From Kosmotoga olearia TBF 19.5.1 (GTDB lineage: Bacteria > Thermotogota > Thermotogae > Petrotogales > Kosmotogaceae), in the NCBI RefSeq assembly GCF_000023325.1, contig NC_012785.1, positions 1,612,001 through 1,676,000 of the forward strand: a stretch of DNA of 64,000 nucleotides, written 5' to 3'. Under the pieces are notes generated by a model. That model made no database searches. It saw only the letters and a list, made by a program, of their open reading frames with translations, and was not told where the DNA came from. The translations under genes and the position numbers were made by a program. Of the stretch, positions 1 through 8,218 are shown in pieces (the stretch's first letter is position 1; each line of letters opens with the position of its first letter).

Positions 1-214
1 TGTTAATCGTTCTCTCTATCTCCCAACGGTTTTTATACTTCTCCGCATATATTTGCCTCAATTGAATGCCCAGCCAACGAGCCTGACACTGTTTTTCCAG
101 TGATACACCTTTCCTTTTGTTTGTGTCTATTACTGGTATCATGCTACTACAATCGAATATATAACGGTATATCTGTTGCGAATCATATGCGCTGTCTGCG
201 AGGAAATATGTGTA
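1..214 (-). pseudogene. IS4-type DDE transposase, C-terminal fragment
   Basis: Reading the minus strand from 214 downwards gives an open frame (TAC at 214-212) that runs off the window edge. It contains ADSAYDS, which looks like the second catalytic Asp region, and YKNRWEIE, which fits the Y-x2-R-x3-E signature of IS4-superfamily transposases, so this is the back half of a DDE transposase. The frame begins abruptly at the left end of the IS21-family element (215). The matching front half lies at 4677-5171 on the same strand, so the gene was split by that element. The fragment has no start codon and cannot make an active enzyme. Assignment to the same IS copy as the front half is inferred from orientation and position. 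Confidence 0.75.
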
Positions 215-260
215 TGGCAAAATAAAAATACAGCAAGTGGCAGGATAAAAATCCAGCGGT
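215..260. repeat. Left terminal repeats of element A
   Basis: Two direct copies of a motif like GCAxxATAAAAATxCAGC (starting 217 and 242) form the left end. The outer copy matches the right end of the element (4656-4676) in inverted orientation. Multiple subterminal copies are the usual transposase-binding sites of IS21 elements. Confidence 0.8.
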
Positions 261-348
261 AAGGGAAAGAAAAAGATCATTGCCAGCACCCGGAAAATCA
301 ATTACCCTTTAATTGCACACCAAAACAGTTAAAGGGGGTTAGAAAGGA

Positions 349-1642
349 GTGCTGACAATGATCCAGGTACATCATATCAAATATCTACGTGAATTTAAAG
401 GGAAGTCGCTAAGAAATATAGCCAACGAAACTGGCCACGATTTCAGAACGGTGAAGAAATATGACGAAATGGATGATTTCAACGAGTATGTTCAACGTAG
501 AAAGAGGACTTCCAAGCTCGATCCGTACAAGCCCAAAATAGATGAATGGCTGGAAGAAGATAAAAAGGTAAAGGCAAAACAACGTCATACTGCTAGAAGG
601 ATTTACAAGAGACTATGTGAGGAATATCCGAATTTTCCGCTCAGCGAACGTACGGTAAGAGCATATGTGAGAAAGAAAAAGAAGGAATTGTATTCCAACG
701 AAGGTTATTTACCTCTTGACCATCCTGGTGGTGAAGCTCAAGCAGATTTTGGACAGGCTGAGTTCATTGAAAAGGGTAAGGGAACGACGCTGCATTATCT
801 GAATCTTTCTTTTCCATACAGCAACGGGGGATACTTTCAACTGTTTAGAGGGGAAAACCTTGAATGTTTGCTCGAGGGGCTGAAGAACATATTCGAACAT
901 ATTGGAAAGGTTCCTCGGCGTATATGGTTCGACAACCTATCTCCCGTGGTGAAAAAAATTCTGGATGGAGGGGAAAGGGAGGTAACGGAGAAGTTTTACA
1001 GATTCTGTCAACATTATGGTTTTGAACCTGTGTTTTGTAATCCTGGTTGTGGCAATGAAAAAGGCAATGTGGAAAACAAGGTTGGATATAACAGGCGGAA
1101 CTTCTTTGTTCCCATACCCAGGATAGAGAATCTTGAAGATTACAACAAAGAGCTCTTAATCCTCTCGGAGAAAGATATGGAAAGACCCCATTACCGAAAG
1201 GAAAAGAGCATTAAAGAACTGTTTTTAGAAGAAAAGAAAAAGATGCTCCTACTCAACGAAAAACCTCTGGATATTTCCAGGGTACAGAAAGCAAAGACAG
1301 ACAAGTATGGGATGCTTCGTTTTGAAAACAACAGATACTCCGTGTCACCAAAACATACTGAAACAGAAGTGTGGTTGAAGATAGGGGCATCGGAAATAGA
1401 GATACTGGATGAAGACTACAAAGTGCTCGTAAAACATCCCAGGTTATACGGACACAACCTCCAATCTCTGAATTGGTATCCATACCTTGAGACCTTGAGC
1501 AGGAGGCCACGTGCATTGAAATATACAGGATTTTACAGGGAATTATCTCCTATTTGGCAAGAATACTTTGAATCCTGTGATTACCAGGAAAAGAAAAACA
1601 GCTTGAAGTTGTTGGTCAAAATGCTACGTGAAACAGATATGG
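349..1642 (+). pseudogene. istA: istA of element A, 5' part (IS21 transposase), split by element B
   Basis: This is the DDE transposase of an IS21-family element. The start ATG at 349 could also be taken at 358 (MIQVHHIKYL), which has an AAGGAG-type ribosome site at 343-348. An N-terminal helix-turn-helix is followed by an rve-type core with QADFGQAEF, WFDNLSPVV and GNEKGNVENK, carrying the expected D, D and E. At codon 432 the frame runs into element B and reads seven foreign residues before a stop at 1663-1665. The missing C-terminal 62 residues lie at 3708-3898. Splicing 1642 to 3708 keeps the frame and gives a 494-residue protein, the usual IstA length, so this gene was intact before B inserted. 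Confidence 0.9.
1638..1642. repeat. Target-site duplication of element B, left copy (TATGG)
   Basis: TATGG directly precedes the terminal TGTCGACATCGA of element B and recurs directly after its right end at 3703-3707. A 5-bp duplication fits IS21-family transposition and shows that B inserted by transposition into istA of element A. Confidence 0.9.
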
Positions 1643-1735
1643 TGTCGACATCGATTATAAAATAGTAAAAACGTCGGTCAAAAATGAGCAAAAACATCGG
1701 TAAGAATTGAGTAGTAACATCTGAATATCTCAGAT
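1643..1735. repeat. Terminal repeat array of element B, left end
   Basis: The motif ACATCG or ACGTCGG recurs about every 22-25 bases (near 1648, 1670, 1694 and 1718), each followed by an A-rich stretch. The right end (about 3614-3702, minus strand) shows the same CATCG motif with similar spacing. Such subterminal arrays are the transposase-binding sites of IS21 elements. Confidence 0.75.
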
Positions 1736-1753
1736 AGAAAAGGAGGTATTCAG

Positions 1754-2857
1754 ATGTTAACGGAAAAGCAGGTCTTTGAAATCAGAATATTGTACAGAGA
1801 GGGGTTAAGCAAGCTAGCAATAGCCAGGCGCCTTGGCATTGCTCCCAACACCGTAAAGAAATATCTTGAAAAGGAGTGGTGTCAAATGGCAAAAAGAGGT
1901 TCGAAACTGGATCCTTTCAAGGATTACATCGAGAAAAGGCTCCAGGAGTATCCCGAACTTACAGCGACAGTGTTGTTTAAGGAATTGGTGGAGAGAGGTT
2001 ATACCGGTAAACTGACAATACTCCGGATGTATGTGTCCTCAATAAGACCCAAGGGGAAACCTGAAATTGTTGTCAGATTCGAAACAGAACCTGGTAGACA
2101 ATTTCAGGTTGATTGGGGAACGGGTACAACGGTTATTGCAGGCGAAAAGACGACCGTTAAGTTCTTCATTATGGTGTTGAGCTATTCACGGATGCTGTAC
2201 GCGGAGATAGTACCAGATGAAAAGCTTGAGACCTTGATCCAAGCTCATCTGCATGCCTTTGAGTACTTTGGTGGTTATCCCTCAGAAGGTCTGTACGACA
2301 ACATGAAAACCGTTGTAAAGAAGCTTCAGAAACAGAAGGAATACAACGCCAGATTCATGGATTTTGCAAACTTCTACGGCTTTAAAGTGATTACTCACAG
2401 GCCATATAATCCAAAAGCCAAAGGAAAGGTCGAGAGGTTGGTTCCTTACGTAAGGGAAAATATTCTTTACGGCCAGAGTTATTCGAGTCTAACGGAACTG
2501 AAGAATGTATTAAAAGATTGGTTAGCAGTAGCGAACCAGCGGCTTCATTCAGAATTAAAAGAAACCCCTCTCGAAAGATTCGAGAGGGAAAAGAATCACC
2601 TAAACAAACTAAGTAAATCGTATCCGATTCGCAGATTAAATACAAGACTCGTAAGAGACAAAGGCCAGATAGTCTACAAAGAAAGGGCATACCATGTTGG
2701 TAAAAAATACACAGGGGAAAGAGTCAATCTCCAGGTGGAAGGTTCACTACTGAAGATATACGATGGCGATGAACTCATTACAGTACATCCCTTGAAAGAC
2801 CAGGTAGAAAAAAGGTCTTTGAGAGAATACCAGGCTCTTGTGGGTGATGCGGTATGA
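1754..2857 (+). CDS. istA: IS21-family transposase IstA of element B
   Basis: A DDE transposase of 367 residues, one of the shorter IstA proteins. The N-terminus (about residues 1-40) is a helix-turn-helix of the resolvase or HTH_21 type (LAIARRLGIAPNTVKKYL). The catalytic core follows with FQVDWGTG near residue 118, LYDNMKTVVKK near 180 and NPKAKGKVERLV near 218, giving D, D and E. The start ATG at 1754 has AAAAGGAGG at 1739-1747. It overlaps istB by ATGA at 2854-2857, the usual translational coupling of this family. All key residues are visible and the frame is intact. Confidence 0.93.
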   Translation: MLTEKQVFEIRILYREGLSKLAIARRLGIAPNTVKKYLEKEWCQMAKRGSKLDPFKDYIEKRLQEYPELTATVLFKELVERGYTGKLTILRMYVSSIRPKGKPEIVVRFETEPGRQFQVDWGTGTTVIAGEKTTVKFFIMVLSYSRMLYAEIVPDEKLETLIQAHLHAFEYFGGYPSEGLYDNMKTVVKKLQKQKEYNARFMDFANFYGFKVITHRPYNPKAKGKVERLVPYVRENILYGQSYSSLTELKNVLKDWLAVANQRLHSELKETPLERFEREKNHLNKLSKSYPIRRLNTRLVRDKGQIVYKERAYHVGKKYTGERVNLQVEGSLLKIYDGDELITVHPLKDQVEKRSLREYQALVGDAV

Positions 2858-3651
2858 GCTACGAAAACGTACACAGCCTGTTGAAAGAACTGAAACTGGA
2901 AGGAATCTCCAGGGTACTGGATTCTTCTCTTCAAAACTGGAGTAAAGGGGATAAAGACGTTCTCGAATTGATTGAAGAACTACTAATAGCCCAGAAGAAA
3001 GAAAACGAGAACAAGAAATACATAACGGCTCTCAGATACAGCGGATTACCTTTCCACAAAACCCTGGAAGAATTCGATTTCAGTTTCCAACCCAGTATAG
3101 ACAGAAAACAGATAATGGAATTGAAGACCCTGAGATTCATGTACGAAAAAGAGAACGTGGTATTCCTTGGACCTCCTGGAGTAGGGAAAACACACCTGGC
3201 GGTAGGTCTTGGAATGGAAGCCCTAAGGGAAGGAAAGAAAATATACTTTGTTAACGCAATAACATTGGTGGATCGATTAAAGAAAGCTTTTATTGAAAGA
3301 CATCTGGAAAAAACCATTAGATTCTACAAATCCCTTGACCTCCTAATAATAGACGAACTGGGATACCTGCCACTGGATACAGAAGGAGCGAAGCTATTCT
3401 TTGAACTAGTAAGCCAGAAATACGAACAAGGAAGCATAATCCTGACATCCAACAGAAGCTTTACCGAATGGGACAAGATATTCGAAGACGAAGTATTAGC
3501 AACAGCGGTATTAGATAGACTCTTACATCATTGTACAATTGTCAACATTCGTGGAAAAAGCTACAGACTGAAAGAAAAACAGAAAACGGGGCTTGTTGGT
3601 ATACAGACGACGATTGATAGAAGTGACAAACTACGCAAATCTGATCGATGA
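2854..3651 (+). CDS. istB: IS21-family helper ATPase IstB of element B
   Basis: A DnaA/DnaC-like AAA+ ATPase of 265 residues that assists the IstA transposase in target choice and strand transfer. Walker A is GPPGVGKTH near residues 105-113 and Walker B is LLIIDELGY near 165-173; an arginine-rich sensor-2 region follows (ATAVLDRLLHH). The length is typical for IstB. It is translated from an ATG overlapping the istA stop. It shares only the family fold with the IstB at 3895-4617, so the two elements are distinct lineages. Confidence 0.93.
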   Translation: MSYENVHSLLKELKLEGISRVLDSSLQNWSKGDKDVLELIEELLIAQKKENENKKYITALRYSGLPFHKTLEEFDFSFQPSIDRKQIMELKTLRFMYEKENVVFLGPPGVGKTHLAVGLGMEALREGKKIYFVNAITLVDRLKKAFIERHLEKTIRFYKSLDLLIIDELGYLPLDTEGAKLFFELVSQKYEQGSIILTSNRSFTEWDKIFEDEVLATAVLDRLLHHCTIVNIRGKSYRLKEKQKTGLVGIQTTIDRSDKLRKSDR

Positions 3652-3702
3652 AACTACGCAATTTTGTTCGATGTTTTTATGCTTTTTTGGTCGATGTTGA
3701 CA
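3610..3702. repeat. Terminal repeat array of element B, right end
   Basis: On the minus strand, CATCG recurs near 3697, 3674, 3650 and following positions with 22-24 base spacing, ending in the tip TGTCAACATCGA. Two copies of CTACGCAA(A/T)T are embedded between them. This mirrors the left end and marks the transposase-binding sites. Confidence 0.72.
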
Positions 3703-3707
3703 TATGG
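3703..3707. repeat. Target-site duplication of element B, right copy (TATGG)
   Basis: This is the second TATGG, directly after the right tip of element B. One copy belongs to the original istA reading frame of element A (codons ATG GAA after removal). Confidence 0.9.
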
Positions 3708-3898
3708 AAACCGCAAGTCGTGCACTGGAGATAAGCCTGAAGAGCGAACGTTGCACTGCTGAAACAATATTCCTCTCATACCGACGGTTGATCCAGGAAG
3801 AACCATCACCCTTTGAAACAGGGAACGAAGTACCGAGATTACGAGCGTACGCAACCGATTTTAAGGAATACGATGCCCTGGTGGGTGAAAGGAAATGA
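3708..3898 (+). pseudogene. istA: istA of element A, 3' part
   Basis: This is the C-terminal tail of the split IstA, in frame with 349-1642 once element B and one TATGG are removed (...RETDM-ETASRALEIS...). The ending DALVGERK followed by a stop that overlaps the istB start by ATGA is typical of IstA C-termini. An ATG at 3704 could give a 64-residue peptide, but that codon exists only because of the target duplication and no ribosome site precedes it. Confidence 0.88.
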
Positions 3899-4617
3899 AA
3901 GAACTCATCGCTCAATACTGCAAAGAACTGAGATTGGGAAAAAGTATAGTGGAAAACTACCAAAAGATACAGGCAGAAACCAACGAGGAATTCCTGGTGA
4001 AACTACTGAAGCTGGAGATTGAAAACAGACGGGTATCACGTAAAAATCGTTATCTAAAACAGGCGAATTTCGAGGTAATGAAAACCTTTAAAGGCTACAG
4101 TTTTGAAAACGTACAGATACCCAAGAGTATAACGCTGGAAGAACTACAAGAAGGGAGGTTTCTGGAAAAGAAAGAGAACCTAATACTGTACGGTCCTGTA
4201 GGAACAGGAAAAACACACATGGCAACAGCCATAGGTATCGCAGCTTGTAACCGGGAAAAGAAAGTCAGATTTTACAGAACGGCCACACTGGTAAATGAAC
4301 TTGTGGAAGCAAAAAGCAACGGAACATTGAAGAGGTTCTTGAAGACACTCAGAAAGACAGATTTGCTCATATGCGACGAATGGGGTTACATACCTTTAGA
4401 CCGAGAAGGAGCGCAACTCTTGTTTCAAGTGATTGCGGAAAGATATGAGAGGAACAGCGTAATAATCACAACGAACCTTGAGTTCAGCAAATGGAATGGG
4501 ATATTCTACGATGAGAAACTCACCAGTGCCATAATAGACAGATTGATTCACCATTGCCATTTGTTGGTGTTTACAGGCAAGAGTTACCGATTGGAACATT
4601 CGAGTATTAAGACTTAA
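3895..4617 (+). CDS. istB: IS21-family helper ATPase IstB of element A
   Basis: An AAA+ ATPase of 240 residues, the target-selection partner of IstA. Walker A is GPVGTGKTH near residues 100-108 and Walker B is LLICDEWGY near 160-168, with the usual TSAIIDRLIHHCH motif near the C-terminus. The frame is intact, but its upstream partner istA is broken, so the element as a whole could move only with transposase supplied from another copy. It overlaps the istA stop by ATGA. Confidence 0.92.
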   Translation: MKELIAQYCKELRLGKSIVENYQKIQAETNEEFLVKLLKLEIENRRVSRKNRYLKQANFEVMKTFKGYSFENVQIPKSITLEELQEGRFLEKKENLILYGPVGTGKTHMATAIGIAACNREKKVRFYRTATLVNELVEAKSNGTLKRFLKTLRKTDLLICDEWGYIPLDREGAQLLFQVIAERYERNSVIITTNLEFSKWNGIFYDEKLTSAIIDRLIHHCHLLVFTGKSYRLEHSSIKT

Positions 4618-4650
4618 TTTTTTTACCCCGGGTGCTGGTTTTTTATTTTT

Positions 4651-4676
4651 CCAAACGCTGGATTTTTATATTGCCA
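4651..4676. repeat. Right terminal inverted repeat of element A
   Basis: Read on the minus strand from 4676 this is TGGCAATATAAAAATCCAGC, matching the left end at 215 with two differences. A further motif (CCAGCACCCGG on the minus strand, about 4627-4638) also occurs near the left end (about 281-292), supporting the assignment of both ends. Confidence 0.8.
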
Positions 4677-5171
4677 AAAACACTCATATGTACTTTTCTT
4701 CCATATTCCCAGCCTTTTGTCGTCTTTGTCCAACTGGATTGGGGGTCTTTGTATTTCCCTGTCCTTCTTCGTCTTTGTGCTGTATGGGCTTTACAAGTCT
4801 TGGTCACGAAAGGAATCCACCACCAACTCAATCCTTTCAAGTCCTTCTATATCCAAAAAGAGGTTTACAACATCTTTGTTTATCCTGTGAAGAGGCAATT
4901 CTCTTACTCTCCTGGATATAGTCTGGAATGGTGGTATGTTTTTCAAGTCCAAGAGTTCCATGTATTTGGGATTCTTTTCTAAAAAGTTCTTTGCCCCACG
5001 ATATGAGACATCGCATAGCTTCAATAAAATGGAAAGTTTCAAGATGCTCTTGTCAGAATAAGCCTTTCTTCTACCTCTGCCTTGTTTGTTAACGAAGTTA
5101 GAAGGCAAAAGCTTGTCTAACTGCTCAATAATCTTTACAATATCGCTTTTTGTGAGTTCTTGTGGTACCAT
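4677..5171 (-). pseudogene. IS4-type DDE transposase, N-terminal fragment with frameshift
   Basis: The gene starts with ATG at 5171 behind AGAAAGGAGG. It reads 120 or so residues to ELVVDSF, probably the first catalytic Asp region, and then stops at 4791-4793. The plus-one frame continues with VTKTC and a stretch ending WEYGRKVHMSV, the normal continuation of IS4/IS5-type transposases, up to the right end of element A at 4677. One extra base in TCCTTTCGTG (about 4806-4815) explains the shift. The C-terminal half is at 1-214. Between the two halves the segment from KVHMSV to the second Asp region is missing, so the gene is broken by a frameshift, an insertion and a deletion. Confidence 0.78.
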
Positions 5172-5406
5172 TTATTTGGGCCTCCTTTCTTGTTTTGGGC
5201 TATTTCAATGGTACCACCATTGGAACTTGGGAGGCCCGCTTTTTTTCGTGACACCCTATTTTTGAATGATATTGTTAGTGTGTAGCTATATTAGATCAAT
5301 CTGGATTTCTTTTGTTCTACTGTACTGAGTATTTTACGTTTACTGAGCATAATTTTCTTTATTTGGTCTTCTTTATCACTTTTTCTTTGGTTTCCTTTTC
5401 TGACTG
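5172..5406. other. Outer end of the IS4-type element and AT-rich spacer
   Basis: No gene is visible here. Inverted repeats GGGCCTCC (5178-5185) and GGAGGCCC (about 5230-5237), with CAATGG/CCATTG between them, form a hairpin over the upstream region of the transposase. The outer end of the IS4-type element is probably close to 5240. From there to 5406 the sequence is AT-rich, with no promoter or repeat that I can support. Confidence 0.45.
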
Positions 5407-5435
5407 TAAAAAGTGAGGTCCACAAGGGACCTCAC
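5407..5435 (-). terminator. Rho-independent terminator of the first opp operon
   Basis: On the minus strand GTGAGGTCC pairs perfectly with GGACCTCAC (9 bp, 5-base loop) and is followed by TTTTTA. It lies 65 bases after the oppC stop. Confidence 0.88.
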
Positions 5436-5499
5436 CAGATCATTATTAGTCTTTACTGTTGGAAGGTGGTGCTCTTCTCCTATCTTACATCTCCTTATA

Positions 5500-7155
5500 T
5501 CAGTAACCCAGAGATCTCGGGTCAAGCGCATCTCTCAGGGCGTCACCAAGCAGGTTGAACGCCATAACAACGATAAAGATGAAGATACCGGGTACGAGAA
5601 GCCACGGCGCTTCCGTCATAACCTTTATATTCTGAGCCTGACTCAGCATCAATCCCCAGCTGGCAGAAGGTTCCATGATCCCGAGCCCAAGGAAGCTGAG
5701 TCCAGCCTCACCGAGTATGTATCCGGGTATAGACAGGGTTGCAGATACGATGATGTAGGTTGCGGTATTCGGAATGATGTGTTTCCAGATGATCCGGCTT
5801 GATGGATATCCCATTGCGATTGCTGCCTGAACGAATTCCCTTTCTTTTAACGAAAGTACCATACCACGTATGACCCTGGACATACCGGGCCAACCAAGGA
5901 AACTGAGGATGACAACGATGAGCAGATAGGTTATGTGTGAGGGGAGATTGGTCGGCAGTATGGCTCTAAGGGATATCAACAGGTAGAATCCAGGGATTGA
6001 CATCAATATTTCCGTCATTCTCATGAGACTTTCATCAACCCATCCACCGTAGTATCCTGCAACTCCACCTATGAACAAACCGAGCGTGAAGGTTATCATG
6101 ATAGCCAAGAGACCGATAGACATGGAGATTCTCGAGCCGAATAGAATTCTCGAGAATACGTCTCGTCCGAATTTATCTCCACCGAAGAAATAGATTCTCG
6201 CCGGGTCATCAACTCCTATTAAATGGATATCCATGGGGATGAGCCAGAGGAGTTTGTATTCCCAGGAGCGAACGAAAAACTTTAGTGGGAATTTCCTCAT
6301 TTCGAAGTCCACTACTTTTGGGGTGACTACCACATCGAAAAGCTCAGGATCTATGTCCAGTTCGGCGAGAAATTCCTTTGCCAGTTCAAAATCCCCGCCT
6401 TCGACATCTATTATTTCATTAACCAGACTTATGGCTTCTGTTACCACGTCTCTTACTTCATCCTTTTTTACAGCATAGATCCTGTGAAGCCTTTTCTCAG
6501 TGACAACCTTTACGGGATCACCGATATTTCTGAGGGTTCTATATTTGTTTGGAGCCAGGGCGTTGAGAACATCTTCGCTGGTGTTTTCCTGGAACAAAGG
6601 TTCTTTCAGCATACCGATTTCCGATAGTTTGACTATTTCCAGGGTCTTATAGTCTGGATTCCCTAATATTGCTTTCTTACCTTTGGCGTCTTCAGCATAT
6701 CTAATGGTCTCCACCACAAGATATATAGATCTAACGTCATCATTTCCAATTGTGAAGACCTTCTTTTCACCTGTTGATTCATCAATCGCAGTAATACTTT
6801 GCAGAGATGACCCCTCTGCAAAGGTTGTTTTGTACGTCACTGGATCCCTTTCGAGAACGTAGGGATAAACATAGGGGCGGGTGAATTTCCCATCTTCATC
6901 CTTCCAGTGGATGTTGGAAGGGGGAGAATAGGACAAGCCCTGCCATTGTTCATACGGGTCGTGCGGAGAAAGGAAATCTGCGAATATGGCAACCAGGTAC
7001 ATGATTATGAGAACCCAAAGTGAGATCATACCAAGCTTATGGCGCCTTAGGACTCTCCAGGCGAGTTGCCAGCGGTTCATGTATTCAACTTCGAACAAAT
7101 CATCTTTTTTTACATCTTCTGTTTTTATAACTGCTTTTTGTTTTTTCAAGGCCAC
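5500..7155 (-). CDS. oppC: Opp/Dpp-type ABC permease, OppC class, with large extra domain
   Basis: This is the inner-membrane subunit of an ABC importer of the oligopeptide/dipeptide/nickel class. In Thermotogota such systems often import oligosaccharides, so the substrate is open. At 551 residues it is much longer than the usual 290-300. The first membrane segment is near residues 38-62. The conserved permease core with EAA-type loop (REFVQAAIAMGYP) lies after about residue 330. Between them is a soluble insert of roughly 250 residues, which the topology places outside the membrane. The start is GTG at 7155 behind CAGGAGTGAT. It is the last gene of its operon, 11 bases after oppB. Confidence 0.87.
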   Translation of the reverse strand: MALKKQKAVIKTEDVKKDDLFEVEYMNRWQLAWRVLRRHKLGMISLWVLIIMYLVAIFADFLSPHDPYEQWQGLSYSPPSNIHWKDEDGKFTRPYVYPYVLERDPVTYKTTFAEGSSLQSITAIDESTGEKKVFTIGNDDVRSIYLVVETIRYAEDAKGKKAILGNPDYKTLEIVKLSEIGMLKEPLFQENTSEDVLNALAPNKYRTLRNIGDPVKVVTEKRLHRIYAVKKDEVRDVVTEAISLVNEIIDVEGGDFELAKEFLAELDIDPELFDVVVTPKVVDFEMRKFPLKFFVRSWEYKLLWLIPMDIHLIGVDDPARIYFFGGDKFGRDVFSRILFGSRISMSIGLLAIMITFTLGLFIGGVAGYYGGWVDESLMRMTEILMSIPGFYLLISLRAILPTNLPSHITYLLIVVILSFLGWPGMSRVIRGMVLSLKEREFVQAAIAMGYPSSRIIWKHIIPNTATYIIVSATLSIPGYILGEAGLSFLGLGIMEPSASWGLMLSQAQNIKVMTEAPWLLVPGIFIFIVVMAFNLLGDALRDALDPRSLGY

Positions 7156-7166
7156 ATCACTCCTGA

Positions 7167-8138
7167 CTATCTCAATCTGAATCTGATTCTTGGATCTACC
7201 CAGGCAAGGAGAAGGTCTGCAACCAGGTTACCAGCTATCAGCAACAGCGAACTGAGTAATAGAGAAGCCATGACCATGAAAAGGTCCTGAGCAGTCAAGG
7301 CTTCTATAACTAACCTACCCATTCCAGGCCAGCCAAAAACGGTTTCTGTAAGGACAGCACCACCAAGCAACCCTGCGAGTGCGTATCCAAACATAGTGAC
7401 TATCGGGTTTATAGCGTTTCTAACCGCATGTTTGTAGATGACATTATCCTCAGGCATACCCTTGGCTCTGGCGAAGAGAACGTAGTCCTGCCGCAGCTGG
7501 TCGAGAAGCTGTCCCCTCATCTGTCTCATTAATCCAGCAAGTCCAGAGGTTCCAAGGGTTACAACCGGACCGATAACGTGCCATAGATAATCGAGAATCT
7601 TTTGCCACCATGTGAACTGGTCGTAATTATTGGATATGATCCCACCGATCGGGAACCAACCGGTCTTTGCGGACATGTACAACCATAGAAGAGCGAAGAA
7701 GAAATTAGGGATCGAAATACCAATGAACGCCAGGAATGAAAAGAGCTGATCATTGAAGGAATATTGATGGAGCGCTGAATAAATCCCAAGAGGAATGGCA
7801 ATTCCCCATATAAATATCATCGTCGAGATACTTAAGAGGAGTGTTGCGCCCAATCTTCTCCAGATGATACTAAAAACGGGAACATGATACACGAATGAAT
7901 AACCGAAATTGCCTTTTAAAACCTGTCCTAACCATTTGAAGTATTGAACGATGATTGGTTTATCAAAACCAAACTGTTTTTCAAGAAGTTTTACCTGCTC
8001 CGCACTTATAGAAGGATTGAGCCTGTAGTTATCGAGAAAGTCACCAGGCGCTAAAGAGATTATTATGAACGAAAGGATGGAAACACCTAACAAAACCGGT
8101 ACAGCGAGTATAAGTCTTCTAAGTATATATCTGAGCAC
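7167..8138 (-). CDS. oppB: Opp/Dpp-type ABC permease, OppB class
   Basis: This is the second membrane subunit of the importer, 323 residues, normal for the family. The N-terminus LRYILRRLILAVPVLLGV is the typical OppB first helix. A periplasmic loop is followed by five further helices and an EAA loop near DYVLFARAKGMPE that docks to the ATPases. It starts with GTG at 8138 behind AAGGAGGG. It follows the binding-protein gene across an 80-base gap that contains a strong hairpin (8174-8195), so its expression may be lower than that of the binding protein. Confidence 0.92.
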   Translation of the reverse strand: MLRYILRRLILAVPVLLGVSILSFIIISLAPGDFLDNYRLNPSISAEQVKLLEKQFGFDKPIIVQYFKWLGQVLKGNFGYSFVYHVPVFSIIWRRLGATLLLSISTMIFIWGIAIPLGIYSALHQYSFNDQLFSFLAFIGISIPNFFFALLWLYMSAKTGWFPIGGIISNNYDQFTWWQKILDYLWHVIGPVVTLGTSGLAGLMRQMRGQLLDQLRQDYVLFARAKGMPEDNVIYKHAVRNAINPIVTMFGYALAGLLGGAVLTETVFGWPGMGRLVIEALTAQDLFMVMASLLLSSLLLIAGNLVADLLLAWVDPRIRFRLR

Positions 8139-8173
8139 CTTCTTCCCTCCTTAAACCAGTAAAGACAATGAAA

Positions 8174-8195
8174 GCGGGAGGGATGACCCTCCCGC
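8174..8195 (-). terminator. Intercistronic hairpin between binding protein and oppB
   Basis: GCGGGAGGG pairs perfectly with CCCTCCCGC across a 4-base loop. On the minus strand it is followed only by TTTCATT, so it is more likely a partial terminator or a 3'-end protector of the binding-protein mRNA than a full stop. The second opp operon has a hairpin at the same place (49696-49725). Confidence 0.75.
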
Positions 8196-8218
8196 AAACA
8201 CGAGGTCACCCCCGTGGA

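Larger units (their letters stand above)
1643..3702 (+). mobile_element. IS21-family element B, complete, nested in istA of element A
   Basis: A 2060-bp element with inverted ends TGTCGACATCGA (1643) and TGTCAACATCGA (minus strand from 3702), flanked by TATGG duplications. It carries its own istA (1754-2857) and istB (2854-3651), both open and overlapping by ATGA, so it may still be active. Its proteins and terminal repeats differ clearly from those of element A, so it is a different IS21 lineage and not a tandem copy. Confidence 0.92.
215..4676 (+). mobile_element. IS21-family element A, interrupted by element B
   Basis: The ends are inverted repeats: TGGCAAAATAAAAATACAGC from 215 and, read on the minus strand from 4676, TGGCAATATAAAAATCCAGC. 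A second copy of the motif (ATAAAAATCCAGC) sits just inside the left end and a variant inside the right end, as expected for transposase-binding repeats of IS21 elements. It encodes istA (349-1642 joined to 3708-3898) and istB (3895-4617), overlapping by ATGA. Without element B and one TATGG copy it would be 2397 bp, normal for the family. The bases outside the two ends do not form an obvious direct repeat, see the findings. Confidence 0.88.

Noticed and set aside
349-1665. A complete 438-residue transposase
   Set aside because: The last seven residues come from element B; the true gene continues at 3708.
3704-3898. Independent 64-residue gene
   Set aside because: Its ATG was created by the target duplication and the sequence is the IstA C-terminus of element A.
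4632-4982. Plus-strand frame of 116 codons
   Set aside because: It is antisense to the IS4-type transposase fragment and has no ribosome site or family features.
5413-5802. Plus-strand frame of 129 codons
   Set aside because: It lies opposite the terminator and the oppC 3' end; the oppC frame explains the coding signal.
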